From assembly GCA_964352675.1 (NCBI GenBank), contig CAYGSN010000011.1, positions 1 to 64,000 on the forward strand: a stretch of 64,000 nucleotides of DNA, in the 5' to 3' direction. The notes under the pieces were generated by a model. That model searched no databases, was not told the DNA's origin, and was given only the letters and a program-made list of their open reading frames with translations. Each line of letters begins with the position of its first letter. Positions within the stretch are counted from its first letter, which is position 1. The DNA is from CAYGSN01 sp964352675. Lineage in GTDB: Bacteria > Pseudomonadota > Alphaproteobacteria > Micavibrionales > Micavibrionaceae. The position numbers and the translations under genes are program-made. This document shows, in pieces, positions 1 through 9,003 of this stretch.

Positions 1-949
1 CCAGGCGCGGCAGATCAGCCTCCTGCGGCCTTAGTTCCGAACTCGCCGGCAACAGAACGCGCAACGCAATTTCTTCATCCTGTTTCCGCACCAATTCAAA
101 ATTTAATACGATACGTTTTGAATTTTTATTGGTTTTGCAGTCTTCATAGGCCGCGGCGGCAAGCCTATCAAGGGTAAAAGCCGCGCGCTGCATGCGTCTT
201 GCCGTAACCGACAACCGCTTGGCCGAGAGACCCTCCCCCTCCAGAACTTCCATGGATTTACGAATTCTGCCGCGGTAAAATGAATCTGATTCATTGCTGG
301 GGTCCTTGATTGGCTCCAGGCCATAACGATTGCATGTGGCAACCAGCCGGTCTTTGGGTATATCGAGCAAGGGCCGCACCAGCATCAAATCGTTGTCATA
401 GGGCCTGAGCGGGCGCATGCCGCCCAGCCCGTCCAACCCACTGCCTCTGGCCAGCCGGAACAAAACCGTCTCGGCCTGGTCGTCCTGATGATGCCCCAGA
501 AACAGGTAACGGATAGCATGAGCACGGCAATAGGTCGCCATGAGTCCGTAACGCGCCTTGCGCGCCTGTTCCTGCAGGGATTTAACATCCCCGTCCATAC
601 TGCAAACCACCTTATTCGCCTTACCCCAGGTCAGGATTTCCGCTTTTACATGCGGAAAATGTTTTGAAATAAGCTCCTGAGTGTATGCCGCTTCCCCAGC
701 GGATTCTGCGCGCAGGCCGTGATCGACAATAAGAACATGCAGTTCCGCCGCTGCGCCGCCTTCCTGCCGCGGCCCCGTATAGGTTGCCAGCAACGCCGCC
801 AGCGCCAGACTGTCCGGACCTCCCGACACGGCCACGGCCAGAGCCCCTCCAGCCTTAATCCCGGCAAGAACCGCACTTGAAATTGAGTTATGTAAAATTA
901 ACTGAAAGTCTTCTGGCAAAATCGGTTGCGGCGTAGAGGTCTCAGACAT
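1..949 (-). CDS. tilS: tRNA(Ile)-lysidine synthase TilS, 3' part cut by window edge
   Basis: This enzyme ligates lysine to C34 of the CAU-anticodon tRNA-Ile2 using ATP, which changes its decoding from AUG to AUA. The frame opens with ATG at 949 and stays open to base 1, so the C-terminal part lies outside the window. The PP-loop SGGPDS sits at about residues 42-47, and VDHGLR and GHHQDDQAET follow, all hallmarks of the TilS N-terminal domain. It starts 27 bases after the cpoB stop on the same strand, and pal-cpoB-tilS is a common alphaproteobacterial order. Its substrate could be the CAT-anticodon tRNA at 46833 if that tRNA is Ile2. Identification is firm; only the end is missing. Confidence 0.93.
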   Translation of the reverse strand, partial: MSETSTPQPILPEDFQLILHNSISSAVLAGIKAGGALAVAVSGGPDSLALAALLATYTGPRQEGGAAAELHVLIVDHGLRAESAGEAAYTQELISKHFPHVKAEILTWGKANKVVCSMDGDVKSLQEQARKARYGLMATYCRAHAIRYLFLGHHQDDQAETVLFRLARGSGLDGLGGMRPLRPYDNDLMLVRPLLDIPKDRLVATCNRYGLEPIKDPSNESDSFYRGRIRKSMEVLEGEGLSAKRLSVTARRMQRAAFTLDRLAAAAYEDCKTNKNSKRIVLNFELVRKQDEEIALRVLLPASSELRPQEADLPRL

Positions 950-976
950 TGAAAATCACCCGGATTGAGGGAGGTT

Positions 977-1969
977 TTATGAACAGCCCAAACGCTGTAT
1001 TTCCTGTTTCGCGCGGCGCAACACCGGCCCGGCTCCGTTGGGGTATTGTGTCTGCAACTGGCCCAAAGCGATACAGGCATCATTGTTATTCCCCAGCGCG
1101 GAAAGAGACATCCCCAGCTTCAACAAATTGTCCGGCGCTTTCGTATTATCCGGATATTGCTGATACGCTTCGGCAAAAATGCGCGCAGCGGTTTCAAAAT
1201 CATTACGCACATAATACGTCTCACCCAGCCAGTATTTGGCATTTCCCGCCAAGGCATGGGTTGGATATCTCTGCAGGAAAGCGGCAAATTCGGTTTCTGC
1301 GCGGTCGTACTGCGCATTCTTCAACAGGGCAAAAGCGTTCTCATAAGCCGAAGCGCCGGTGTCAGCCGCGGTCGTTCCGCTTGCGGTATCGACATTATTA
1401 TAATCGCTATCCGCAGGCTGACGGAGTGTGCCAAGCTGACCGTCTTCCCCTGCAGCACCTGTGCCCGAATTCCACTGATACCCACCGGATGTATTTCCGC
1501 CCGGCGGCAGGCGCTCCTGATATTTCAGGCCGCCCGTGGTATAGCGTGATGCGGGAGACGGCTCTCCGCTTGCCGCCGGGCGCGGCCCGCCCTCTAAATC
1601 GGAGAGACGCAACTCCATATCGCTGCGCATACGCTCTATCTGCTCCTTCATCTGGCGGACTTCATAACTTTGCTCTTCCACCTTTCCCGTCAGGGTGCGG
1701 ATTTCAATTTCCAGCTGTTGCAGGCGGACTTCGGCAGCAGCCTGCGATGCCGGATCTCCTGAAAATCCTGCGCCCTGGGGCGGGGTTTCGCCCTTATAGA
1801 CCGCACGGTTCAACGTCTGTAATTCGTTTTCCAGCCGGTCCAACCGGTTGTTGATATCGCGCGCGGACTGCGCATAGCCGGGAGCGGAAACGGCCAGAAC
1901 CGAAAGCACGAAAAGGCCTGACACCAGCCAGGCCTTTAGGTTTCTAAATACATCAAGACTATGAGGCAT
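977..1969 (-). CDS. cpoB: Tol-Pal associated periplasmic protein CpoB (YbgF)
   Basis: This 330-residue periplasmic protein coordinates peptidoglycan synthesis with outer-membrane constriction alongside Tol-Pal. A signal peptide spans about residues 1-34 (AW..SGLFVLSVLAVSA..YAQ). A heptad-rich coiled coil follows (DINNRLDRLENELQTLN and a second stretch to about 120), then a Ser/Gly/Thr-rich linker. Tetratricopeptide repeats occupy about residues 205-325 (AYENAFALLKNAQYDRAETEF, YWLGETYYVRNDFETAARIF). The ATG at 1969 has an AGAGG-type ribosome site. The gene begins 14 bases after pal and precedes tilS. It is somewhat longer than E. coli CpoB because of the linker. Confidence 0.93.
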   Translation of the reverse strand: MPHSLDVFRNLKAWLVSGLFVLSVLAVSAPGYAQSARDINNRLDRLENELQTLNRAVYKGETPPQGAGFSGDPASQAAAEVRLQQLEIEIRTLTGKVEEQSYEVRQMKEQIERMRSDMELRLSDLEGGPRPAASGEPSPASRYTTGGLKYQERLPPGGNTSGGYQWNSGTGAAGEDGQLGTLRQPADSDYNNVDTASGTTAADTGASAYENAFALLKNAQYDRAETEFAAFLQRYPTHALAGNAKYWLGETYYVRNDFETAARIFAEAYQQYPDNTKAPDNLLKLGMSLSALGNNNDACIALGQLQTQYPNGAGPVLRRAKQEIQRLGCS

Positions 1970-1983
1970 TCCTCATCCTCTCT

Positions 1984-2505
1984 TTACTCGACGACGGTAA
2001 CCCCGCGGCGGTTTTGCGCCCAGGATTGCTCGTTCGATCCAGGTACGGCCGGACGTTCTTTACCGTAGCTGATTGTTGTAATGCGGGACGGGGAAACACC
2101 CAGAGCCACAAGGTAGTTCTTCACAGAGTTCGCACGACGCTCACCCAAAGCCAGGTTGTATTCGCGGGTACCGCGCTCATCGGCGTGACCTTCAACTGTG
2201 ATCGACAAATTCTGATACTGGTTCAACCATTGTGCCTGCTTCTCCAGAACGCTGCGCGCTTCGGCGGACAGGTCATAACGGTCGTAACCATAAAAGATGC
2301 GGTCGCCAACATTCACAACCAAATCGGCCTGCGTACCGGGCGCGGGGCCCTGCAGGCTCTCATCATAAATATCGGATAACGGGCCATCGCTCATCTGCTC
2401 ACGGTCGGCGGTGGCCTGCGCATCAACAGAAGATTCATCACCCGTTGTGGAACAGGCGCTGATAACAACCATAACAGCAAAAATCATAAATATACGGGCG
2501 ATCAT
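1984..2505 (-). CDS. pal: Peptidoglycan-associated lipoprotein Pal
   Basis: Pal is an outer-membrane lipoprotein that anchors the membrane to peptidoglycan and drives envelope constriction with Tol. The lipobox VISAC places the acylated cysteine at residue 18. The OmpA-like domain covers about residues 65-173 and contains the diaminopimelate-binding signature (VEGHADERGTREYNLALGERRA). At 173 residues it has the usual length. A clear AAGGAG ribosome site precedes the ATG at 2505. cpoB follows on the same strand. Unusually, tolB is not directly upstream; a SirB1-type gene lies there after 138 bases that contain a good promoter. Confidence 0.96.
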   Translation of the reverse strand: MIARIFMIFAVMVVISACSTTGDESSVDAQATADREQMSDGPLSDIYDESLQGPAPGTQADLVVNVGDRIFYGYDRYDLSAEARSVLEKQAQWLNQYQNLSITVEGHADERGTREYNLALGERRANSVKNYLVALGVSPSRITTISYGKERPAVPGSNEQSWAQNRRGVTVVE

Positions 2506-2556
2506 TTTTTTCTCCTTCGCTGAAAAAATAAAATCTTTAAGTAGATTTAGGTAATA

Positions 2557-2585
2557 GGTATAGGCGGTTTAAAGCCCTCTTTCAA
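2557..2585 (-). promoter_or_regulatory. Candidate sigma-70-type promoter for pal-cpoB-tilS
   Basis: On the minus strand TTGAAA (2585-2580) and TATACC (2562-2557) are separated by exactly 17 bases. They match the TTGACA and TATAAT consensus at 5/6 and 4/6 positions. Transcription would begin near 2550 and give a leader of about 45 bases before the pal ATG. The call is by eye from consensus only. Confidence 0.55.
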
Positions 2586-2643
2586 GGTTGATTTAGGCCG
2601 CGGAAAAGTTATACACGCGAACCGTCAACGTTCGGGGGCGATT

Positions 2644-3486
2644 TTAGTTCAGTGAAGCCTTCAAATCGAGTAACAACAACTCCGCCTCCTGACGGTCGCG
2701 GTTATGCGGCGCCCGTCCGATATATGTTTCCAGCGTTTCAATAGCCGCGCGCGTCTGGTCGGTCTTGGCATACAACACCCCAGCATCCAGCAACAGGCGA
2801 AACTCCTTTGGATCAATCAGGCGCATCGCCTCCACAGTCTTCAGCGCACCGGCATAATCTTCAATCTCAATCTGGCGAAACTTGATGTTGTTCTGCAAGC
2901 GAATCAGGATGTCGCGGTTGCCGGCCGGTTCGTAGTATTCCGAAGACAGCTCGGCCTGCGGGCCGTGGGCCTTCTTTATAAGTGCGCGTAGATCCGGCGC
3001 GCCAAGAATCTTACAATTTTCAAACGGATCAAAAATGACGCGCCGCCCGTCTTTTCCAATCCGGCACACAAAGTGGCCGGGAATATTCAACCCCGCCACA
3101 TCCCATCCCTGCGCACGGCCCGCATGGATATAAAGAATGCAGAGCGTAATCGGCAACCCCCTTGCACGCTCGATCACGCGAATAAGCGAGGCATTTTGCA
3201 AATCGTCATAGGTTTCATGATCGCCGATATAGCCATGGGAATCGCATAAAATATGTTTTAGAGCAGCAAGCTGCGTTTCCGCATCGTCCTGCGCGCCTTC
3301 ATCCAAAAGCTTCTGATAGCGCTCCGCCACTTCGTTCGACAACCGCTTTAAATGGTTCTGATAGCGCTCTATATTGATACCCGACTGAGCTTCGTCCGCA
3401 AGCGCCAAAGCGGCCAGACCCAGATCAATATCGCCGTCCGCCAGATCGGCCAGGGATTTCAGGTAATCCAGAGGATTAAAAGTCAT
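2644..3486 (-). CDS. SirB1-family transglutaminase-like/TPR protein
   Basis: The 280-residue product matches the SirB1/YchA family, cytoplasmic proteins with a transglutaminase-like fold followed by TPR-like helices. The first domain holds the recognisable stretch RGLPITLCILYIHAGRAQGW, then GLNIPGHFVCRI and the nearby IFDPFENC. C-terminal helices (about 205-275) read as TPRs (VLYAKTDQTRAAIETLETYI). The biochemical role of the family is not established. The gene starts 3 bases after the BON lipoprotein stop, so the two are probably cotranscribed. Whether the transglutaminase triad is intact cannot be judged without alignment. Confidence 0.82.
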   Translation of the reverse strand: MTFNPLDYLKSLADLADGDIDLGLAALALADEAQSGINIERYQNHLKRLSNEVAERYQKLLDEGAQDDAETQLAALKHILCDSHGYIGDHETYDDLQNASLIRVIERARGLPITLCILYIHAGRAQGWDVAGLNIPGHFVCRIGKDGRRVIFDPFENCKILGAPDLRALIKKAHGPQAELSSEYYEPAGNRDILIRLQNNIKFRQIEIEDYAGALKTVEAMRLIDPKEFRLLLDAGVLYAKTDQTRAAIETLETYIGRAPHNRDRQEAELLLLDLKASLN

Positions 3487-3489
3487 TCA

Positions 3490-4296
3490 CTACTGCCATT
3501 CGATCTCTTCGCGCTCAATCCCGTCATTGGAAATTGCCGCGCCGCCTTGTCCTTGATAAGTTTGCGGCGTCAACGGGGTCGGCGCATTGCCGTAAAATCC
3601 GGGTGATCCGGATGCGCGGTCCTCCAGCGCCGGTTCTTCATAAGCAGGCGGAGCGGAGCCTTTACTATCAGCAGCAGCGGGCGTATCCCACGATGGCGGC
3701 GCAGAATCCTGAGCATCCTCGTCACCGCCCACAAACTTCACGTATGACACAACCGCCTTTACATCCGGTGTCGTGCGCGCGGTTTCAATCACACGGTTCA
3801 GCTCTGCCTGGCTTTGCGCCACACCCATCAGATAGACCGTGCCCTGCACCGTATCAATGTTGTAATTGATTGATTGTACATCGCGGTCCAGTGTAATGGC
3901 GGCACGCAGCTGGGTGGTGATCCAGTTGTCGCGCGCAAAACCGATAATCCCACCGCCTTCGGCGATGCGGATTTCATTGATAACCTGTTTCACGCCTGCG
4001 GGCTGCCAGGCCAGGCGCACCGCCTCAACCCGCTTTGCCGGATCCTGCATCACCCCGGTAATCAACACACGCCCCTGATTCACCGTCAGGTCCAGCTTCG
4101 AAAATGTCTCAATATCATAGCGAAACCACAAATCATTGATCGCCGCCTGGATGCGCGCATCGGTCAGAGCGCGGCTGATCCCGCCTTCCTGCGCTGCCGA
4201 AGCGCCGGCCGAGGCGCCCAGCCCCGTAGCGAAGCCTGCGACCGTACACCCCGGAAGGGCCAGAAGAAGGACAAAAGGCAGTATTTTTTTGATCAT
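3490..4296 (-). CDS. BON-domain outer-membrane lipoprotein, DolP/YraP-like
   Basis: The 268-residue precursor has a lipobox LPGC with the acylated cysteine at residue 17, followed by a small Gly/Ala-rich segment. Two tandem BON domains follow at about 48-115 and 120-190. BON domains bind phospholipid, and DolP supports outer-membrane integrity in E. coli. The C-terminal 75 residues are a low-complexity Pro/Ala/Ser tail ending in an acidic EREEIEWQ. Context with yraN, rsmI and an LpoA-like gene mirrors the E. coli yraP locus, which supports the DolP analogy. The long tail is not in E. coli DolP. Confidence 0.8.
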   Translation of the reverse strand: MIKKILPFVLLLALPGCTVAGFATGLGASAGASAAQEGGISRALTDARIQAAINDLWFRYDIETFSKLDLTVNQGRVLITGVMQDPAKRVEAVRLAWQPAGVKQVINEIRIAEGGGIIGFARDNWITTQLRAAITLDRDVQSINYNIDTVQGTVYLMGVAQSQAELNRVIETARTTPDVKAVVSYVKFVGGDEDAQDSAPPSWDTPAAADSKGSAPPAYEEPALEDRASGSPGFYGNAPTPLTPQTYQGQGGAAISNDGIEREEIEWQ

Positions 4297-4347
4297 AGCG
4301 AGAACCCTAAAATTTGAGTTTTGGAATCGGGGATGATATCCCTAGCA

Positions 4348-4710
4348 TTATGAACGCGCACGCCATGCATTGTCCAGATGTGTCAGGCGAAATACCCCCG
4401 ACAAGGCAATCACATCGAAACGAATATCCATCTCCGCGCATGCCGGATGATAAGACAGGTAATGCGCAACAGCCCTTTCAACACGCTGGCGGTTTTTGGG
4501 GCTGACCGATTCCATCGCCGCCATCTCGCTCATGCGGGCTTTAACTTCGACAGCGGCCAAAACACCGCCGCGCCGCGCCAATATATCAATCTCTCCAACC
4601 GGCGTTTTATAACGCATCTCCAAAATTTGCCATCCGCGCAGAAACAAATACAAAGCCGCTATATACTCCGCCCAAACCCCGCGCCGATAGGCTGTATGTC
4701 TGAGGCTCAT
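4348..4710 (-). CDS. yraN: YraN/UPF0102 nuclease-fold protein
   Basis: This small 120-residue protein of the YraN family has a PD-(D/E)XK nuclease-like fold and unknown substrate. The core motif GEIDILARRGGVLAAVEVK carries the expected acidic and lysine residues. I place the start at the ATG at 4710, whose ATGA overlaps the rsmI stop. An upstream extension in frame to 4845 would lie inside rsmI and lacks family similarity. Operon position directly behind rsmI is typical in alphaproteobacteria. Confidence 0.87.
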   Translation of the reverse strand: MSLRHTAYRRGVWAEYIAALYLFLRGWQILEMRYKTPVGEIDILARRGGVLAAVEVKARMSEMAAMESVSPKNRQRVERAVAHYLSYHPACAEMDIRFDVIALSGVFRLTHLDNAWRARS

Positions 4711-5591
4711 TTTAACTTCACCGCCATATCGTAAAGCACCGATTTCGTCCAGCCGGTTTTTTGTGCAACTGCCGCTGCGGCCTTCTTGGTCGGCATATCC
4801 TGTATCGCTTTTTTCAACTCTGCGATAACATCCTGCTCCTCCCACTGCGTTTTTTCCGGCGGACCGACAACAATAACAATCTCACCCCTGGGCGATCCGT
4901 TTTCTTCGTAATAGGATAGCAATTCCGCAGCACTGCCCCGGCGCGTTTCCTCATACAACTTGGTAATTTCACGCACCACTGCAATCTCGCGCGTGCCCAT
5001 TACCGCCTCTATGTCCGCCAGGCTTTTATCCAGCCGATTCGCGCTCTCATAAAAAACCAGAGTGGCCGGAACCGACGCCCATTGCTGCAGAACCTCTTTC
5101 CTGACACCAGACTTTGCCGGTAAAAACCCCAAAAAAGTAAATGCATCGGATGGCAAACCCGAAAGCTGTAGGGCCGGCAACACCGCATTCGCGCCCGGCA
5201 CCGCACTTATATATATTCCCCTCTCCCGGCAAGCTTTAACCAGCTTATACCCCGGATCACTGATCAATGGTGCTCCCGCATCGCTGACCAGCGCCAGCAT
5301 CGCCCCGTCCTCCAGTTTCTTCAAAACCGCCTCGCGCGCTTTTGCATCGCTGTGATCGTTGTAGATTTTCAGTGTTTTCTTAATCCCGTAATGCGCCAGC
5401 AATTTTCCGGTCACCCGCGTATCCTCGCACAGCACCGCATCGGCAACACTCAGAATATCCAGCGCGCGCAACCCCATATCACCCAAATTCCCGATCGCTG
5501 TAGAGACGACATACAGGCCCGGCTTTAAATTCTGCTGCCTTTCAGGCGGGAGTAGCCAGCGCGATTTTTTTTCTGTAGGGTTTTGTTTCAT
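4707..5591 (-). CDS. rsmI: 16S rRNA (cytidine-1402 2'-O)-methyltransferase RsmI
   Basis: RsmI methylates the ribose of C1402 in the decoding centre of 16S rRNA using S-adenosylmethionine. The 294-residue product shows the tetrapyrrole-methylase-like fold: GLYVVSTAIGNLGDMGLRAL near the N-terminus, then CEDTRVTGKLL, LVSDAGAPLISDPGYKLV and VPGANAVLPALQLSGLP. The C-terminal region has the usual KKAAAAVAQKTGW helix. It overlaps yraN by four bases and starts 36 bases from a divergent LpoA-like lipoprotein gene. Confidence 0.95.
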   Translation of the reverse strand: MKQNPTEKKSRWLLPPERQQNLKPGLYVVSTAIGNLGDMGLRALDILSVADAVLCEDTRVTGKLLAHYGIKKTLKIYNDHSDAKAREAVLKKLEDGAMLALVSDAGAPLISDPGYKLVKACRERGIYISAVPGANAVLPALQLSGLPSDAFTFLGFLPAKSGVRKEVLQQWASVPATLVFYESANRLDKSLADIEAVMGTREIAVVREITKLYEETRRGSAAELLSYYEENGSPRGEIVIVVGPPEKTQWEEQDVIAELKKAIQDMPTKKAAAAVAQKTGWTKSVLYDMAVKLK

Positions 5592-5630
5592 TCTTTAAAC
5601 TTCATTTGCTTGTAGGAGAATAGCACCGTG

Positions 5631-7043
5631 ATGGCCCGCTTGAAAAGAAACAGAGTAAACCTTTTTCCCTCAACATTGCTCCCTCTTTTTCTGTGCCTGT
5701 TCATCTTTATGCTCGGCGCCTGTACCGGCGGCGGATACAGCGCGCGCCCATGGGAGTCCTCATCCGCGCAAAACCAGAGCGCCCAGCAGCCCCCACGTCC
5801 GCTTTCTGACATCTACCGCGAAGGACGGACTCCGGACACTACAGCAGATTCCACGCAAACTTCGGCGGACAGCAATATGGACGGCAGGCTTCAGGATTCG
5901 TTCCAATCGGCGCAACCGCCCGCGCTCATCCCGCCTGCAGATGATGGACTTCCGCCTGTAAAAGTCGGCTTGCTCCTGCCGCTCAGCGGACAACATGCAT
6001 CCCTGGGCCAGGCCATGCTCAAGGCCGCGCAAATGGCGTTGTTTGAAATCGGACACAACCGCTTTGAACTTGTTCCCCGCGACACCAAAGGCACGGCGCA
6101 GGGCGCGCGCGATGCCGCACAAAGCGCAATCCAGAATGGGGTCGGCCTTCTTCTCGGCCCGGTTTTTGCCGATGCCGTTCGCGCGGTAAAACCTGTCGCG
6201 GCTTCGGCCCGTATCAATCTGATCGGTTATTCGACAGACTGGACTTTGGCGGGAGAAAACACCTTCATTATGGGATTCCTGCCGTTTGACCAGGTCGAGC
6301 GCGTGGTGAATTATGCCGCATCTCAAAATATCGGGCGCGTCAGCGTTCTGGCCCCGAACACCGAATACGGGCGCAGCGTAATTTCCGCCTACCGCTCCGC
6401 GGCTGGCCGCGCGGCTTTACCGACAACCAAAGTGGAAATGTTTTCCGCAGGTAGCAGCAACCTCTCCCCCACAGTGCGCAATTTTGCCGATTACGACAGC
6501 CGCCAGACACAGGCGCAGCAAAATCCGGGTTTCGCCCCGGAACTTCCTTTCGAAGCCGTTCTGATGCCGATGGGCGGGGAACTTGCACTTTCTGTTTCCA
6601 ACCTTCTGACGCAATACGATGTTCCGCCGGGACAGGTGAAGCGCCTCGGCACCGGATTGTTTGACGATCTCGGACTGGCCTCGGAGCCGAGCCTGGAAGG
6701 TGCATGGTTCGCTGCCCCCTCGCCGCGCCAGCGCCAGAGTTTCGAGCAGCGCTATTTCGATACCTATAAATCCTCGCCGCCACGCCTGGCATCGCTGGCT
6801 TACGACTCTGCCGCTTTGGCTGCCGTATTGGCTCAACGTGGGCTAAAATCCGGCGGCAGAGCGGCCTTTGATGCCGCCTCAATTTCCAATCCAAATGGAT
6901 TTTCCGGGGTGGATGGGATTTTCAGGTTCCGCAATGACGGGCTGGTAGAGCGTGGGCTGGCTGTGCTGGAATATTACCGCGGCAATATCCGCGTCATTGA
7001 CGAAGCCCCCGCGACATTCCAGCAGGCCGAACAAAAGTTTTAG
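5631..7043 (+). CDS. Penicillin-binding protein activator LpoA/LppC-like lipoprotein
   Basis: This is a 470-residue lipoprotein with a strongly hydrophobic signal and lipobox LGAC (cysteine at residue 31). After a Ser/Gln/Pro-rich linker comes a periplasmic-binding-protein-type domain (VKVGLLLPLSGQHASLGQAM through LAVLEYYRG), as in the C-terminal half of LpoA. E. coli LpoA activates PBP1A; this protein lacks the large N-terminal TPR domain, as alphaproteobacterial relatives do. The AGGAG at 5614-5618 serves the ATG at 5631; a GTG immediately before it is an alternative. Its position divergent from rsmI repeats the E. coli yraL-yraM arrangement. Confidence 0.85.
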   Translation: MARLKRNRVNLFPSTLLPLFLCLFIFMLGACTGGGYSARPWESSSAQNQSAQQPPRPLSDIYREGRTPDTTADSTQTSADSNMDGRLQDSFQSAQPPALIPPADDGLPPVKVGLLLPLSGQHASLGQAMLKAAQMALFEIGHNRFELVPRDTKGTAQGARDAAQSAIQNGVGLLLGPVFADAVRAVKPVAASARINLIGYSTDWTLAGENTFIMGFLPFDQVERVVNYAASQNIGRVSVLAPNTEYGRSVISAYRSAAGRAALPTTKVEMFSAGSSNLSPTVRNFADYDSRQTQAQQNPGFAPELPFEAVLMPMGGELALSVSNLLTQYDVPPGQVKRLGTGLFDDLGLASEPSLEGAWFAAPSPRQRQSFEQRYFDTYKSSPPRLASLAYDSAALAAVLAQRGLKSGGRAAFDAASISNPNGFSGVDGIFRFRNDGLVERGLAVLEYYRGNIRVIDEAPATFQQAEQKF

Positions 7044-7053
7044 CCGTAATTTT

Positions 7054-8025
7054 CTAGTCCTGCGTCTTCGCCTGACGCGCAGTCTCCAACGAGGATACTA
7101 TCCCCATGGCGCCGCTATTCTTTGCTTCAAGACGTTTTTGCATCGCCCCAAAAATCAGGCGCGGGATGTTCACATCACAACATGATTCAATGCCCTTAAA
7201 CCCCGGAAACGTATTGGCTTCGCAAATCGTATAACCGTTTTCATCATAAAGCAGGTCAATTCCTGCAATCTGGATGTTCAAAATTTCAGCCGTCTTCACC
7301 GCGATATCAATCGCATCCTGATCCGGGTGGATCTCCACCACGCTCCCGCCCTGGCTGAAATTTGCTTTGAACCCACCATCCTTGGCCCGGCGCTCCATCG
7401 CCGCAACAACCTCGCCATCGATCACAAATAGACGGATATCCCGGCCCTTGCTCTTGGCAATAAACTTCTGGAAGATCAACTGGATATTCGGGCTCGTCTC
7501 GGCGATCAACCCCATCAGATCCTGGAACGCCGCCCGGTTTTCCATCAAAAATACGCCGGTTCCGTTTACACCCAACAGGGTTTTTACAACAACGGGGAAC
7601 CCAATTTTATCTTCCACCAGATCAATATTCACCGGAAACTTCGCCAGCATCGTCGATGGCGTAGGCAGCGAGCTTTCAATCAAAACCTGATGGGTGTGCA
7701 GCTTGTCCGCCACCATCTCAATACAGGCCGAATTGTTGTAAACATAAACGCCCAGGCGCTCAAGCTGGCGGATAACGGCCAGCGCAAAATAACCGGTATC
7801 AATCACATATGTGCGCGGCAAAACGAAATCCGGCAGCGGCATCAGATTGCCGTCAATCAAAACCGATTCCCGGTCTTCCTCACTCACCAACAGATCAAAC
7901 TGCTCGGGATGAAAAACCTTTACATCAATGCCCATCTCCCGCCCCTCGGCAAGAAAACGGCGAATTTCAAAGGCTTCTGAAGAGGATGATTCTACCTCTT
8001 CATTAAATAAAATCCAGACTTCCAT
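7054..8025 (-). CDS. RimK-family ATP-grasp ligase
   Basis: The 323-residue protein belongs to the ATP-grasp fold used by RimK and related alpha-L-amino-acid ligases. Visible motifs are FPVVVKTLLGVNGTGV (ATP-binding lysine and glycine loop), FQKFIAKSKGRDIRLFVIDG, and IAGIDLLYDENGYTICEANT with the metal-binding Glu/Asn. The substrate is unknown; glutamylation of a protein or peptide is the family theme. I start at ATG 8025 (MEVWILFNEE), because the in-frame extension to 8127 has no family character and a GAGGG ribosome site precedes 8025. It is convergent with the LpoA-like gene at 10 bases. gshB often occupies this neighbourhood in alphaproteobacteria, but this is not GshB. Confidence 0.8.
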   Translation of the reverse strand: MEVWILFNEEVESSSSEAFEIRRFLAEGREMGIDVKVFHPEQFDLLVSEEDRESVLIDGNLMPLPDFVLPRTYVIDTGYFALAVIRQLERLGVYVYNNSACIEMVADKLHTHQVLIESSLPTPSTMLAKFPVNIDLVEDKIGFPVVVKTLLGVNGTGVFLMENRAAFQDLMGLIAETSPNIQLIFQKFIAKSKGRDIRLFVIDGEVVAAMERRAKDGGFKANFSQGGSVVEIHPDQDAIDIAVKTAEILNIQIAGIDLLYDENGYTICEANTFPGFKGIESCCDVNIPRLIFGAMQKRLEAKNSGAMGIVSSLETARQAKTQD

Positions 8026-8337
8026 GCAGTGGGGTTCCCTCTTCCTGCTGCTGTTTCTTTCAGTTTTAAAACGGTGTCTTATTTCATGAACACCCATCAA
8101 TTTAAAGGAAAAATTTCCTCTGCACAAATCCCCTGGATTTTAAGGGTGTTGCGGGCAATTGTGGAGCCGCATGCCGTTGAAGAATCTCCCTCAAACGAAA
8201 ATATCAATACAATAATATTAACATAGCATTTAATTATGCATACCCGCATGTTTTTGTGTTTTTCCTCTTGCCTTCACGATCATTTTGGGGAATGATGCTT
8301 TCTAATTCGATACGACAAGTTTTTAAATGAGGATCTC
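8026..8337. other. Divergent intergenic region, no gene seen
   Basis: The 312 bases separate the divergent ATP-grasp and TetR genes and must hold both promoters. The half nearest the TetR gene is A/T-rich (about 8195-8280) and contains small GCAT/ATGC half-sites around 8226-8250 that could be a TetR operator, but I cannot define one. No convincing ORF, hairpin or RNA was found. Confidence 0.4.
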
Positions 8338-9000
8338 ATGGCACACACAGCTTTGAAGGCACAAGACACGCCTGTTGAAACACCAAAAACCCGCGCCCCA
8401 TCAAACAGCAATGCCCGCACAGAAACTGGCGCGCGCAAGGGGCGCCCGCGCAGCGAAAAATCACGCAAATCTATTTTGAAAGCGACCAATGCACTGTTGC
8501 TGCACACCTCCGTGCAGGAACTCAGCATAGAGGCTATCGCCCGCAAGGCCAAGGTTGGCAAAACCACAATTTACCGCTGGTGGCCGAACAAAACTGCAAT
8601 TGTCATGGATGCACTGGTCAACCAGCCGGGCATGCAATCGCCGATGTCCACGCCCAGAAACAACACCGAAGCCATTGTCATGCAGCTGGACAAGCTGATC
8701 CGCCTCCTGCAAAGCAAGAACGGTGAAACGATTGCCCAGCTCTTCAGCGAGGCGCAGGCCGATCACAAATCCCTTAAAATTTTCGAGGAAAACTTCCTGG
8801 CCCCTCTGATTGACGCAATTGAATACAGCGTTGAACAAGGCAAAGAGAACAAGGAGTTCCGCTCCAGCCTCGACACGAAAACCGCTGTGGATGTACTGTG
8901 CGGACCGATTTTCTTCCGCCTGCTATCCCGCCCGGCGGAGCTGGACGACAAATTCCATGCCAGTTACCCTAAGGAAGCTGTGCGCCTGATCAGCGCCTAA
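8338..9000 (+). CDS. TetR/AcrR-family transcriptional regulator
   Basis: This 220-residue one-component regulator has a TetR DNA-binding domain at about residues 42-90 (RKSILKATNALLL, then ELSIEAIARKAKVGKTTIYRWWPNK with the helix-turn-helix). The C-terminal domain has the TetR_C pattern of large tetrameric or dimeric helices. The N-terminal 40 residues are a disordered, basic Thr/Pro-rich tail. The ligand and targets are unknown; the neighbouring glyoxalase is on the opposite strand and there is no efflux gene next door, so autoregulation is the only safe guess. Confidence 0.9.
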   Translation: MAHTALKAQDTPVETPKTRAPSNSNARTETGARKGRPRSEKSRKSILKATNALLLHTSVQELSIEAIARKAKVGKTTIYRWWPNKTAIVMDALVNQPGMQSPMSTPRNNTEAIVMQLDKLIRLLQSKNGETIAQLFSEAQADHKSLKIFEENFLAPLIDAIEYSVEQGKENKEFRSSLDTKTAVDVLCGPIFFRLLSRPAELDDKFHASYPKEAVRLISA

Positions 9001-9003
9001 TAA

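Noticed and set aside
949..1854. 301-residue plus-strand frame antisense to cpoB and tilS start
   Set aside because: It is a reading shadow: compositionally odd, Arg/Pro/Cys-rich and without domains, while cpoB has full family motifs.
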